Origin: Macrophomina tecta
Lineage: Eukaryota > Ascomycota > Dothideomycetes > Botryosphaeriales > Botryosphaeriaceae
NCBI GenBank assembly: GCA_024180945.1
Contig: JAKSGN010000041.1
Span: forward strand, 620,001 to 684,000
Reading direction: 5' to 3'
DNA: 64,000 bases
The notes beneath the pieces are model-generated. The model saw nothing but the letters and a program-made list of their open reading frames with translations. It was not told the DNA's origin and did no database searches. A program made the translations under genes and the position numbers. Below, in pieces: positions 53,135 to 64,000 of the stretch. The stretch's first letter is position 1. The number at the start of each line of letters is the position of its first letter.

Positions 53135-54760
53135 TTACTCGCGGTCATCAGACGTGCAGGCTCCACCAACCGCTGAACTGGACGAGCTCTCTCCCTCTGC
53201 TTCATGGCGACTCTCACGGGTGGCTTCTCGTACCAAGGCCCTCTCCCGCTCTACCTTCTTGTCTCCCAGCTCGAACCCAATGTTCTTAATGACAAGCCAG
53301 CCTGGGAACAATGAAAGGGCCCATAAGGCGAAATTCAAGTAGACACCGCCAATCTCAGCCATGATCGGTACGCTGTTCAATCCATACTGTTTTCCATATT
53401 AGACACTGCTTGCTCCAGGCTTCGCGACCAGATTAACACTTACGCTGACAGCCTGTGCAGCTGATTCCGTGGCTCTGAGAAGGCCGGCAATCCGCACTAC
53501 TTCTGCCTCATCCTCCGCAATGTTACCGACCACAAAATACCTGCTCGCCGTTAGCCCAAGAATCGCAAGCCGGCTGCACTCACTTACAGAAACATGTACT
53601 GGATCTGGAAGCCGATGATCATGAACAGGAACAGGGCAAATCCTCTCCCGAACCCCGGATCCACCCAGTCGTACGTTGGCTGCGTCTTGTGGAACTCGGT
53701 CACCAGCACAGTAGCCCAGATCCACCATCCACCCTGCAACCCCAGAATCGTGAAAAAGGCCCATCGAGCTCGCACATGCAGCTTTAGGCTGGTGCGGTCA
53801 AGGAAGGCTCCCAATATGTTGCCTGCCGTCAGGGCCACAATACCCGACAGGAAGGAGCCCAGAGCGCGGGCACGCACCGTGAACCACAGAGATTGGAAGG
53901 TGAAGACGACCGCTTCCGAGTAGACAGCCTGAGAGATCAATGGCACGATAAGCAGGAAGTTCTTACTGAAGAACATCTTTGCCATGGCTTTCAGCTCGGA
54001 CGAGAAGCTCTGGGTGATCTCCATCTTCACCTTCACTCCGTCCTTCCGCTGCACTTGCTCGGGCTTGTTGAGGAAGAATCCCGCAAAAGGTCCAAGCGCC
54101 TGCAGTGCGATGAAAACGAGGTATACTGTGTATGACACGGAGCCGGCCTCGCTCCTGTTGGCGTTGATTCCCAGGTTGATGGCACCCCCGAGGATCTGTC
54201 CGCCCAATCGAAAACTGAGCCATAATCCAAGGAAGCGGCCCTGGTTGTAAGGTTCCGGGTAAGACAAGGCAATGGCTGCCTCTGAGGCCCAAAAAATTCC
54301 AGCTGAAAGACCGCAAAGAGCTGCGCCAACGAGGACGAACCATTCAGTGCCGAAACGATTGTTCGTATACAGACCGGCAGCGTATGGCGCGTAACCCATT
54401 GTTCCGATGATCATAGTCCATTTGATGCCGATCCCCTTCACCACCACACTCGAGAAGATGCAGGTGACCACCATGAGGCAGAAGGTCAACGCGTTGCCTG
54501 CATTAACCAGATACGGCTTCTGCGCACCTCCTGCGCCAAGGGAATTCATGGCGCCCCAAATACCCGGTGCCAGTAGGTTGCAGATACCCAGGATGACGGC
54601 ATTGTAGATCGTTCCTCTGTACCATTTGGCTGTCATCCGGTCAGCCTTCCGCACGCCTCACTCGCAATAGACGACGGAACTCACGCTTCACTATCTTCCG
54701 GTCCGGGTTGTCCAGCTCAATGTCCGTAGTGGTGTTGACATCTTCTTTGCCGTCTGACAT
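53135..54760 (-). CDS. UNC-93-like major facilitator transporter
   Basis: 488 residues from four exons: 54760-54685, 54629-53588, 53540-53444 and 53386-53135. The introns are 55, 47 and 57 bases, all in frame. A short acidic N-tail is followed by about 11-12 membrane helices with the UNC-93/DUF895 pattern: ICNLLAPGIWGAMNSLGAGG, GYAPYAAGLYTNNRFGTEWF, GLSAGIFWASEAAIALSYPE, and GRFLGLWLSFRLGGQILGGA. The C-terminus is charged and cytoplasmic. Fungal members are plasma-membrane or vacuolar carriers of unknown substrate; ion or metabolite transport is inferred. Confidence 0.88.
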
Positions 54761-55947
54761 TTTCAAAGCCGGAATGAGGTGATTGCCTCGGTCGACCTGT
54801 GAGCAGCCAGGGTCTGGTGCAGTGCAGGATTCTGCAGATGGGTTTAAGCTGGAAGGCAAGGCAGGAATTGGCAGGACGTTATTTGTATGGATCTGCAAGC
54901 CCCAGCTAACGCATGAGGGGTATCAGCGGTACTCATCTCGCCCGGATATGACGAGCTTTTCAACACGACGACCCTCCATTGGTGTGCTTGGTTCGGCAAA
55001 GGGCAAGTTCCGGGGCTCTTATCTTCCCCGAGTTGCCCTAACGGACATCATGGCCTTCGCTCGTGTGCTTGTTTTGAAAAATTTACTGAGCCTGTAAATA
55101 GTTGGCAATGTTTCCGCGCTTTGCTTCTTACTCGCGTGCGCTGGCGTGCTCGCACGACATCTGAAGCGCCGCTCGCGCAACCGAAACGGGGTCTTATCCG
55201 ACGCGTGCCGCTTGAACTGCCGCTGCAACTCCACCGTAGCGGCAACTCAAACTATACAACATGACCGTTCTCCAGCTCCTGCACCTCTTTTGAAATCAAC
55301 TTCGCTGGCTGTCCGCCTTTGAAGCAATGTTCGCGAACCACAACCCCGGGTACACGAAATGGGGCTATGCCAATCACTCGCGTGTATTCACTCAATTCAC
55401 TTCAGTATTACAATAAGATCGACAATATCCAGCTCTATTCAAAATTTGGACTAGCGAGTCAGAAGCAAGAGCGCGACGATAGCAGCAAAGCTCTCCGGAC
55501 TCATGAGAGCCGGGTTTGCGAGCTTTCGAGGGCGTTCCCCCAACCTACCAGGATGGCTTCTCAAACGCCATATATCTCGGCCTTTGGCCCTCGGGATTTT
55601 CTGGGCGCCCGACGATCATGGATCCACGTTGCTTCCGGGTTCGTCGCTGATTAGCACGTAAGCTGGACGACATCCTGCTTGATCGAGATGCTGAATAACA
55701 AATTGGAGCTCCACTTCGCCGAATCGTTAGAGTCTGAGCATGAGCTTCAGCAAATACACATCTATCTCTCTGCACTGCTCAAGGAGTTGGAGTATTCGTC
55801 CAGAAATATCGTTCATCAGTGTTGTATTGTTTTTGTCTGTTCAAATTGCCCACGTCTATACTGCTGGAGGACTGATACCGAATGAGCAGACCATACTTTT
55901 TCCGAGCGTCTGCGCAGTTCTGTTGCAACGAATGTCCCGGACGGCGT
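54761..55947. other. intergenic, 1.2 kb
   Basis: Promoter of the UNC-93-like gene and 3' flank of the SDR gene. Short frames only; no gene is seen. Confidence 0.5.
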
Positions 55948-56808
55948 CTACCACGGGATGTCATCTTCCTTGTAGTCTTTGAACTTCCCACCGTCTTTTT
56001 CGCGCGTTGCATTGTCAACGCGGTTCAGGATACCAGAAACACTTCCCTCAAGCGTCTCCGGCGCACTTTCCAGCCCGGAAAGAGTAGCACCCTTGTTCCC
56101 CATGTCCGTTTGGACCTGCAGCCCCAATCAGTACACGCAGCCAAACCAATAGACGGGCAGTACTTACCCATCCCGGACTAATAGGGAAGGCAGTCAGCTT
56201 CGGGTTCTCCTGATGGATCTTCACGAGCGTGAAGTTCGCAGCTGCCTTGCTAGCGCCATATGCGGCGTTTGGCATGGGGTACGCAACAGTCAGGGATCCA
56301 ACGGCTATCCAGAGTTCAGCAAACGTTCCAGGCGTGTGGAGATGGATGGGAAAAGAAAAAGGAAAGTACCTGAAGAGACGTAGACGAACTTCGGGTTCTC
56401 CGACCGCTCGAGGAACGGCGCCACGGCTTGGAAGAGCTCGACGACACCGATTGTGTTGACCTCGAAGTGGTCGCGCATCTCATCGAGCGGCGTGGTGGCG
56501 ATGGGCCCGTAGTGCTTGGCAATGCCAGCGTTGGCGATAACCACGTCCAGGTGGTTGACGCCGTGGTCGGTCAGTGTTTTGGGCAGGGCCTGGGCATCCT
56601 CGGTATTGGGCACGCGGAGCTGGACGGCCACGATTTTGGAGCCCTCGCCGGCTTTGGCGTTGAGCTGCTCCACGGTCTCGCGCTTCGCGATGTCCCTGAT
56701 GCTGGCGACAACGGTCACGCCGGGCCTCTGAACCAGCGCTTCGACGAGGCCGTAGCCGATGCCGCGAGATGCACCCGTTACGAGGTAGGTGGTAGTTTTG
56801 GAGGCCAT
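55948..56808 (-). CDS. short-chain dehydrogenase/reductase
   Basis: A classical SDR of 247 residues from three exons: 56808-56370, 56304-56168 and 56115-55948. The introns are 65 and 52 bases. It has a Rossmann-fold nucleotide site TGASRGIGYGL near residue 11, an NAG motif (VVIANAGIAKHYG), catalytic Ser in FVYVSS, and catalytic YGASK (Tyr-x-x-x-Lys). PISPGWVQTDMG follows the active site. An acid missing after the first strand and the Arg in ASIRD suggest NADP(H) preference. It resembles fungal ketoreductases of the norsolorinic-acid-reductase-like or carbonyl-reductase groups. The substrate is unknown, and no biosynthetic cluster surrounds it. Confidence 0.9.
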
Positions 56809-59800
56809 TTGGAGATTTCCAGGGTCTGGTTTATTTCCAGTAGATTTTGGTAGCAGAAGGCGACGTTCACGGCTGGTGATGAGGAAGGATTTGTCCCAGC
56901 GAGATATAGCAGCATCTTGCGTTGCTTATGTATCTTCCCCGACCGCCGAAGGAACGCCAAAGGAATCTTGCCGTGGAATCCCGGACCACAGCCAACGCCG
57001 AGTATTGCTAAGCAGGTAAGCAAGCCCCATTCAACCATCCATGCAGCCTTTCCAGTATCGGACGCAGTGGCGCAAATCGATCATTTCAAATCTGCTGACG
57101 AACTCGCCAAATAGTCAGCCGGCTGCTAGCATTCGTGGTACGGCACGAAGCTTGCAGGTGGAATAGGCCGCGAGGTGAGGCTTGATGAATGGCCCCCGCG
57201 CCGACCCACATCTCCTCTACTAGTACAATACGGCGGCAAGAGCAGCTTCTGGTCCGCCGCACGGCCCGCCGTCTCCTCCACCATGTCCCCACAATTTGAA
57301 CAGGGATGTCTGACTGGCAGGATCACAATCATCAAAAACGCGAGATCTTGCTAAAAGATTGTGAAGCTGAAGCACACCGCGATGCCCAGCCACCGCTCCG
57401 GAATTATGCAGGAATTCGGATCACGCTTCGATGGCGGAACTGACATGTCCTCCGCGTGAGGAATCAGAACAGCCTTTGCGCAGCATTGTTTCCAGGGCCT
57501 CTGCCAATCTTAGGTATGCGTGCTTGCGGCCACCATGTCCTGGCTTCCATCTCTGAACGAAAGCCTGCATCCCCGCCCATTTTGCACCAAATTTGCGAGG
57601 GTTCCATCTCTACGTCATGGCCACCGGAAGCCAATGAAGCACAAGAATCAATGAGCTGTGAGAGAAACTCTCGGCATTGTTTTGATGTAGATCCATACAC
57701 AGATTATTAAGGAGATTTTGACAGATGGTGGTGCATAATTTTCCTGTTGATCCTTCAACGAAATTCTGCTGGAAGACTGCAAAGCCCACGTGCCACCGCC
57801 TCTCAATCCATATGCTGAAGACTGCACTTATATGGGACCAAACCTACCTATTTTGCAGACCCATGCGACCCTGATGATATCATACTTTGCTTTAGAGAAA
57901 AGCACTTCTTGATCAGCGGGCCAAAGTCTGTTCTCATCTTCAAGGGTGCATGATTGCGTTCCTCGAAATTCCCCTCATGCATCACTCTATGGGCTTGGTA
58001 TTTACGAAGCATCACTGCAGTTCTCCAACCCACTAAAGCACTGTGCATGTACACATCACTTTCTCGGCAGTCGGCAAAGCATCCTTCTCAAGCGCGCCGC
58101 AAGGGCTGCCTCATTGTTTCCGGCGCCGATGGCTCAGGACAGCCGCTCTTCCAGCATGTAGGTCACGCTCGCAGCCGCTTAATCCAAGCCTCGCAGTACA
58201 AGATCCTGTCGTAAGACAAGGAGGTGCTTTTCGCCAGTGCTTGGTGCTGTTAATACATAGCTATCAGCTGTGTGCAAGATCTTCAGAATGTAGCCGGTAC
58301 AACAAGTCTGAGAACACGAAGTGCTTCCCAGGTCTCTCTTTCTCTGCTGCATGCCATTCATATTGATATAATATGCTACCGCACAATGTCTCACATCGCA
58401 AAGCTTCTGCTGCCCGAGCCGAAATCATTTCTATGGTTAGCGATCCATATGTTCGTCGCAGACCGCGCTCGCGGCTTCAGTTTCTGGAGGAGTTATTGAA
58501 CAGACTGGCAAGGGAGAGAGCCAGGCTGTCTGAGCTTTGAACTAGATAGTATCAGGAAATGGTCAAACATTTCAGCGAACCACTTCAATTGGCGCCTAAA
58601 TAGTTTGACAGCTGTGCGAACAACCCGTGCGCGAATCCGGCTCTGCATCACTTGAACAATGAGTGAGCATTCTAGAACTGGAAGGGTTTTGTGTTCAGTT
58701 TTATGACTTGACCACCAAGTGCGTAGTGAAGAACGATCCCAGTTTAGACTACAATTTGCATATATTTACCGGAGATCATCGATCACCCAGGAACATTTCG
58801 AATTTCATTATGCTACCATTATGGATCTTAAGACGGGAGGTGCACACAAAGGCCAGGGAGAGCGGAAAATCCAGGGCCTCTTCGCGTTGTCTTCATCTAG
58901 GGAATCCTCAAACGCTGGAGCCACGCTAAGGGGAGGCCATTGCTGAATCCGCTAAGTCCAGATGTTACCACTATAAACATCATTCAATATCCTCAGCGCA
59001 GAGTGATGGCCTATGGTCCCTTGCTGGAAACATGTTTTTGGGAGTCTGTAGTATGGAAATTGGTTCATATAAGTCTGAGGAATTCGAATATCCAAGAGCA
59101 AGCAATCTCGCCGGCTTTTGGCCATCATCCCCAATTCGATCACAGTCACTCGCTTGTACAGCATTTCAGCCTCCTTTTCTCAGTCACTTGCTCAAGTTAC
59201 TTGCTCTGCTATCTCAGCAAGCACACTTCCTTTCCAATCCACCATCACCACAGCATCAACAACTGGAACTCCGGCCGCGAGGCCTTCACCAGAAACACCG
59301 TTGACCAGACGAGGCGCAAACAGCACCGCGCCCACTAGCACGCAAGAACTTGCTATAAAAAGGACTACAGCCTCAGCTAGCCTATCAAAATCCATGGCAA
59401 GAGCTCCGCTAGGTACTCTCAGGACATCCTTAACACTGACTATGACTGCATGTAAGTCAGCCGCAGCCATGCCTTCTAAACTCACTCCGAATGTGGGCTC
59501 ACCAACCTGGCATCATTGCATCAATGCCTGCAGCCTCGATGGTCTTACTGGCGACCTCAACTACCAGGTGGCTCTCCAGCGGCCTTTTTTTATTTTTCAC
59601 GGCAACAAGCGACCTTCTTAATGGGAATGACGTCGAGGGCGCTTGCCTCTGGTCTCTATTTTGATGATGACACGATGGCGCTTACTGGGACATACTGCGC
59701 TTTTGATTTTGAAGAGCAAGTTGTTGATTCTTTTTTTTTTTTTTTTTTTTTTGCAGCTTTGGACTTAGACGTGATTTTGGGCTGTACGGTTGGCATTCAT

Positions 59801-60272
59801 AGAGGTGTAGATAGATTAGAATACGACCTAGAATTGCGAAGGCTTGGATCACCTGCTTCGTGGTAGTGGCAATGAATCAAAGTCACATCTTGAGCTAACA
59901 ATAGCTCTTTGTTTGGCGTCGTTGAGATGGATTCCGTGTCGCAACAGAGTGTTGATTGGAGAGCAAATGATACACAGTGGCACATCCCCATACATCCCCA
60001 TACTTTTGTAAGTGGCACGGAGGATGTAGTGTACTTCGGAGAAGATAGTTTACCAGTACAATTGGTCGAGGGTCAAATGATTTTAGTGGGAGGGGAAAAT
60101 CCCCTCGATTTTGGAAAGTTGGCTGTTCAGGAATCAAGCCAGAACTTCTGCAAGTAGGGTGAATATCTAAATCTCGCTATCTAGCTTGAATCAAGGCTCA
60201 ACCCTCCATGCCCAGTCAGTGATCGGATCCGGTGGCTAATGCAGCCTTCAGAACAGATATAATCTAGCCAGT
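56809..60272. other. gene-empty stretch, 3.5 kb
   Basis: I could not support any gene here. Frames at 59118-59621 plus, 59192-59485 minus and 59909-60157 plus are protein-like in places but lack domains, starts with context, or consistent splicing. A T22 tract at 59731-59752 is followed by GCAG. The stretch may hold decayed genes or a lineage-specific gene I cannot parse. Confidence 0.45.
59731..59752. repeat. T22 tract followed by GCAG
   Basis: Homopolymer whose downstream edge looks like a splice acceptor; no exon could be assembled from it. Confidence 0.8.
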
Positions 60273-61538
60273 TCAAAGCTCAGTCTTCGTCGAAGGGTCG
60301 TTTTTCGGAGGGACAGAGTTCAATCCCTGCTTCACCATATGAGTGATGATCTCATATCCCAGAGCCGCAGCCACGAAAGCTGTATCTGCCCCGGGGGTGT
60401 CATACGCAGGCGCAACTTCAACGATATCCGCACCCACGATATCCAACTCCTTCAGCCCCCTGAGAATCCGGACCATCTCCCGAGTCGACCAGCCGCCCGG
60501 CTCCGGCGCACCAGTACCAGGCGCAAACGCAGGGTCTAAGACGTCGATATCAATACTCAAATAAACCTTCGCGTCCCTCGGTATGCGCGCCAGGATAGCG
60601 TCCACCACGCCCGCCACGCCCACATCATCGACCGCATCAGCCGGAATGCGCAAGAACCCCATCGCGTCGTCGGCCGCGTAGTCGGTGTCGGAGCCGCCGG
60701 TGAGCCGCGTATTGACGCCTGCATGCACGCACGACGAGTTGTGCAGCAGCCCTTCCAAGCTGGCCTGCCAGAACACGGAGCCGTGGTTGAAGGCGGCCTG
60801 CTCGCTCTCCCACGCGCTCGGGTAGCTGCTCGGATGCAGCGTGTCGAGGTGACTGTCGAAATGCAGCAGCACCATCGGCTCGCCGTGCACCCGCCTCAAC
60901 GCCCGCAGCGCCGGCAGCGCCACCAGGTGGTCGCCGCCCAGCACCAGCAGCTTGGGCGCAGCCATCGGCGGCGCGCCGGTGCGCGGATCGCCCGGGTATG
61001 CTGCGCGCCGCGTGCCCAGCTCGCCCAGGGCCTGCGTCATCTGTGCGAGCGCGACCGCGTTGTCGAAGGGCGTGACGGGCACGTCGCCGCAGTCGACGAC
61101 GGTGGCCCACGATGCGTAGGGGTTGACGGCGGCGGTGGCGTGGTAGCCCCTGCTGGTGATGTGCCGGGCCGAGGCGGCGCGGATGGCGCGCGGGCCCATG
61201 CGTGCGCCAGGCCGGTAGCTGGTGGAGGTGTCGAAGGGGATGCCGATGATGCCGATGTCGAAGGCGGCCGCCGGGCTGGTGAGGCATTTGACGTGGGGGA
61301 GGTGGCCAAAGGTCGAAATGCCGGAGAAGGCCCACTGCGTGGGGGAAGAGAGTCAGTTGATGCCTTCTTAAGAGGATGGGAAGAGGAACACAACGTTATC
61401 ACCCCATTTTCTTTCGAGTTCGGCGAGGTATTCCGGGTCATCGTGTAGTGGCTTTTGATGTAGAGATGCTTGCTGGAGGGCAAATGCCGGGGAAAGAAGG
61501 GTAATGAGCAGGTTAGTCCGCATAGCGCTGAGGATCAT
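60273..61538 (-). CDS. agmatinase-type ureohydrolase with signal peptide
   Basis: 401 residues in two exons (61538-61395 and 61334-60273; intron 61335-61394). The arginase/agmatinase fold hydrolyses agmatine or a related guanidino compound to an amine plus urea using two Mn ions. Metal motifs: GGDHLVALP near residue 181, HFDSHLDTL near 207 (most family members have DAHxD) and SIDIDVLDPAFAPGTGAPEPGG near 308. RPGARMGPRAIR is the usual loop. The N-terminus (MRTNLLITLLSPAFALQQAS) is a signal peptide, as in a group of fungal secreted or vacuolar agmatinases; the start could be ATG 61538 or the in-frame ATG 61523. The intron joins KWGDN to WAFSGISTFG. The exact substrate is inferred. Confidence 0.9.
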
Positions 61539-62226
61539 TGGGGGGGGTCGCGGAGTGGAATACTCTTTGGAAGTGGCGCATCTGGATCTCGAGGACGTGC
61601 TCCCCAAATACTTGCGAAGTGTTTGTTATCTCTCCACACTTTTGAGCGAGAGATAAGGGCATTGACAGTGCTGACAATGAGTCGTATGTGTACCGCGAGT
61701 TGCTTTGCCATGAGCAGCTTGTGCTTTGGTGTCAACCTACATGTAGGAGCGAAACATCCTATCACGGAATCGTGACAAGAGATTCATCTTGTTGCTGAAT
61801 GAATATTCCGTAAATTGCATTGGAAACGTCCATTCTGTAGCACCGAACGCTCTAGCATCGCTGGTCGCTTACCTGGAGATGAATGACGGCGGCACGCTGA
61901 TTAGCTGACTCGTCTTGAAAGTAAAACTACCAGATCCATACTGGCATGCAAGTCACTCGAAACTTTACTGCTTATTACCCGCCGATAATACGCTGACCTG
62001 CAGCTGCGGACTATGCCCTCGCCTATCTATCGCTGACCTGCATTGAAGGTGCCATAGCTCATTAAGTTTAGTAGCTCATCTTACGTGATTTTGTTTTACA
62101 ATGATCACAACTGGTACAGCACATGAAAAAGGGCCTGTCCCATGACGCCTCGCTGCAACTCCCCACATCATCGTGCCGCAGCAGCCATCGTTTTCCCTTT
62201 CGGTGTTCAGCAACTGCAGTATAAAA
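61539..62226. other. divergent promoter
   Basis: 688 bases between the agmatinase and ABM-domain genes. Nothing specific is recognised besides the TATA near the ABM start. Confidence 0.5.
62218..62224 (+). promoter_or_regulatory. TATA-like sequence right before the ABM-gene ATG
   Basis: GCAGTATAAAAATGACC places a TATA match only a few bases before the start codon. It is too close to act as that gene's core promoter unless transcripts begin inside exon 1; it may simply be A-rich start context. Confidence 0.25.
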
Positions 62227-62701
62227 ATGACCACCAACGCCTTTCCTCAGGAATGCGACATCGTCGCCACACTGTCCCCCAAAGAAGGCAAGCTCGATAG
62301 GGTAATACTTGCACGTTTCTACCAGGGCAAAAGTGGCTTATTGGCTTACTCTACGTGATGCGTAGGTCGTCGAGTTACTCACCGATCTGACATCCTCAGT
62401 TCAAAAGAACGAGCCTGGCGTATTTAGCTTCCACCTCTACAAGGACTTCGATGCCGAATCGGGGAAGGAGCAGCTTGTTCTTGTAGAAAAGTAGGCGAAA
62501 CATCACTTGAGCCGTGGTTATCCTTAAGATTGCTGACCGATCCGCCTGCGCGGCACCAGATACGCCGATAAAGGGGCATATGATTTGCATGCAGAACTCC
62601 CAGAGTTCCAGGCAATGCACAAGAAATTCAGGGAGGAGGAATTGATGGAGCGTCCCATTGTTATTAAGAGCGTGAAGCCTCTTGTAGGGTTCTACAGATG
62701 A
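62227..62701 (+). CDS. ABM-domain (antibiotic-biosynthesis-monooxygenase-like) protein
   Basis: 113 residues from three exons (62227-62301, 62366-62490, 62560-62701; introns of 64 and 69 bases). The single dimeric alpha-beta barrel domain is clear: ATLSPKEGKLDRVVELLTDL, NEPGVFSFHLYKDF, QLVLVEKYADKGAYDLH and LPEFQAMHKKFREEELM. Members act as small cofactor-free monooxygenases or as stress proteins that handle quinones or heme. The fungal substrate is unknown. The second intron joins VEK to YADKG in phase 2. It is followed on the same strand by the VOC-fold gene. Confidence 0.85.
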
Positions 62702-63124
62702 CGGACAACTGGTTCGACGCACGTGTGCTTGCGTATTAGCTACCAATTCAGCTATACCCACCAATGAATACTTGTGCCGTAGCCGTCCGAAAAACGCTCA
62801 AAATCAATGCGAGCGATGGCAGATTGAGTGCCGGCGTTAGGAAGTAGAGGCTTACTGAATCGGAATATTTGAAAGGGCACCCTAATCTGGGATATGATTG
62901 TGTGCAGTTATTCGCAGAGTGTATGCGATGTGCTGTCAAAGGTGTCACGGAAGACATGATGCCCGCCAAATTCGGGCCAGGATGACCAATTTAACTTGCT
63001 GACCCGCCCACCCCACCTCGCCCCGCCCCCGCCCCAAGACCAGCAACAAAACTTATAAACCGTCTCGTAGCTGCACAGTCTCTGGACAATAGAATCCATA
63101 AAGACGCATCGCAGGCAAACCAAG
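62702..63124. other. intergenic
   Basis: 423 bases; promoter of the VOC gene with TATAAA at 63054-63059. No gene is seen. Confidence 0.5.
63054..63059 (+). promoter_or_regulatory. TATA box of the VOC-fold gene
   Basis: TATAAA lies 66 bases before the ATG at 63125, the usual fungal position, downstream of a C-rich stretch (63001-63042). Confidence 0.5.
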
Positions 63125-63664
63125 ATGGCACCAACACAGCCAAATGCCTCTTCTACCGCCAACACCGCCACCTTCCTCGGCAACCCGATGGAGATCTGCC
63201 TCGTCACGCGCGACTACAAGCGCACCATCAGTGGTCTGCACGCACTGGGGGTCGGGCCGTGGCGCTGCTACACCTTCTCACCCGCCAACACGACCAACCA
63301 GACCTACCGCGGCCAATCGTCCGCCTTCACTCTACGTGTCTGCTTCGCCGAACTCTCTCCCACCATGGTGTACGAGGTCATCCAGCCCGTCAGCGGGCCT
63401 AACATTTTCCAGGAGTACCTTGACGCGCACGGCGAGGGCGTGCATCACATCGCTTATGACATGAATGGAATCCCTTTTGAGGAGAGGGTGAAGAAATTTG
63501 AAGAGAGAGGGTTCGTGATGTCGCAAGGGGGAAGCTGGATGGGGAAGAATCACTTCGCATTCTTCGAGACAGAAGAGCGGACGGGCACATGTTTTGAGAC
63601 GTATGAGTTTCCGGCGGATTGGGACTATCCGGAACCGGAGGAGTGGTTTCCGCAGGCGCCGTAG
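63125..63664 (+). CDS. VOC-fold (glyoxalase/epimerase-like) protein
   Basis: 179 residues, one exon. The fold has paired beta-alpha-beta-beta-beta modules: MEICLVTRDYKRTISGLHAL then GVGPWRCYTF in the first half, and GEGVHHIAYDM, RGFVMSQGG, FAFFETEERTGTCFETYEFP in the second. His in GVHHIAYD and Glu near FETYE are the usual metal ligands. The layout is close to methylmalonyl-CoA-epimerase-like or Glyoxalase_4 proteins, and in fungi is common near secondary metabolism. The reaction is unknown. Confidence 0.88.
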   Translation: MAPTQPNASSTANTATFLGNPMEICLVTRDYKRTISGLHALGVGPWRCYTFSPANTTNQTYRGQSSAFTLRVCFAELSPTMVYEVIQPVSGPNIFQEYLDAHGEGVHHIAYDMNGIPFEERVKKFEERGFVMSQGGSWMGKNHFAFFETEERTGTCFETYEFPADWDYPEPEEWFPQAP

Positions 63665-63777
63665 TGAGTTGGCGAAGGGAATTGGAAAGTGAAGGCTGTA
63701 ATTGAAGCCCCAGAGGTGATCACTTCAGAGAGCCATCAGAATGGAGACACTGGATTGCCGCACGGTACACCTATCGT

Positions 63778-63999
63778 TCACCAGTCCAAGTTGTCCGCGC
63801 CTCGTTCGTGTAAGGCCAGAAGCTCCTTTGCCCGCCCTTCAATGTCGTGCAGAAACTTGACGCTTTCGTCAACCCAAGGGAGGTTCTCTCTCCGCTGCTT
63901 CTCGAACCGGGCAATCTCCGTCTCCATGTGAAGTGTAGCTGCAATGTCATCGACCCCATCGATCAGTCTCCGTCTCCGATGCTCCTCCACGGCAAAGTC
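63778..63999 (-). CDS. C-terminal end of an unidentified gene (5' part outside window)
   Basis: An open frame of 73 codons runs in from the window edge and ends at 63778. It is highly charged and helical: EEHRRRRLIDGVDDIAATLH, EIARFEKQRREN, then VKFLHDIEGRAKELLALHER. A coiled-coil tail is likely. The family cannot be told from this piece. An alternative is a chance frame, but the composition and heptad spacing look real. Confidence 0.5.
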   Translation of the reverse strand, partial: DFAVEEHRRRRLIDGVDDIAATLHMETEIARFEKQRRENLPWVDESVKFLHDIEGRAKELLALHERGADNLDW

Positions 64000-64000
64000 C

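Noticed and set aside
1..64000. tRNA genes, CRISPR arrays, prokaryotic operons
   Set aside because: No convincing B-box GGTTCRANNCC with a cloverleaf was found, no spaced direct repeats, and introns and gene layout are eukaryotic.
53135..64000. A biosynthetic gene cluster formed by the UNC-93-like, SDR, ABM and VOC genes
   Set aside because: They are separated by housekeeping-type or empty stretches over 10 kb, and no backbone enzyme (PKS, NRPS, terpene synthase) or pathway regulator is present in the window.

Overview
The window is nuclear DNA of a filamentous ascomycete (Pezizomycotina; a Dothideomycete is my best guess, by inference only). The evidence is short introns of about 47-100 bp with GT...AG ends and CTRAC-type branch sites, TATA plus pyrimidine-rich leaders, long disordered proteins, and the protein set: MSH5, a CHORD/CS protein, the Cdc11/Nud1 septation scaffold, phosphomevalonate kinase, UMP1 and SEN54. 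I find 26 supported genes or gene fragments. Most are split, so exon boundaries below were rebuilt by hand from splice sites and reading phase. No tRNA, rRNA, CRISPR array, prokaryotic-type operon or intact transposon was recognised.

Layout. 1-9.1 kb is housekeeping: the 3' end of MSH5, an MFS exporter, a CHORD/CS co-chaperone divergent from a glutaredoxin-like gene, and an HpcH/HpaI-family aldolase. 9.9-12.1 kb (minus strand) holds a ten-exon gene for a GPI-type, glycine-rich wall protein in which every intron is phase 1 and eight internal exons are interchangeable modules. 12.1-19.8 kb is gene-poor. It contains a 2 kb AT-rich block (about 15.13-17.13 kb) carrying a single cysteine-rich secreted-protein gene, a truncated ORF stopping at the block's left edge, and degenerate coding-like sequence on the right. 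19.9-29.4 kb has two large divergent genes, the LRR scaffold Cdc11/Nud1 and a disordered nuclear-type protein.

30.3-36.7 kb is an accessory, cell-surface stretch. It holds a four-exon 111-residue cysteine-rich secreted protein, a secreted repeat protein cut into peptides by Lys-Arg (kexin) sites, and a membrane protein with a cysteine-rich ectodomain, one helix and a C-terminal SH3 domain. 39-57 kb returns to housekeeping genes: a membrane protein of unknown role, a 1286-residue PPR protein, ERG8, a prenylated ubiquitin-fold protein, UMP1, a MAPEG protein, SEN54, an UNC-93-like transporter and an SDR. After a 3.5 kb gene-empty stretch, 60.3-64 kb carries a secreted-type agmatinase, an ABM-fold monooxygenase-like protein, a VOC-fold protein and the 3' end of an unidentified gene.

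The genes do not form one pathway. The most interesting material is the secreted set: the kexin-processed repeat protein, whose repeats differ mainly at synonymous sites; the modular-exon wall protein; and two small cysteine-rich proteins, one of which is visible only after three introns are removed.
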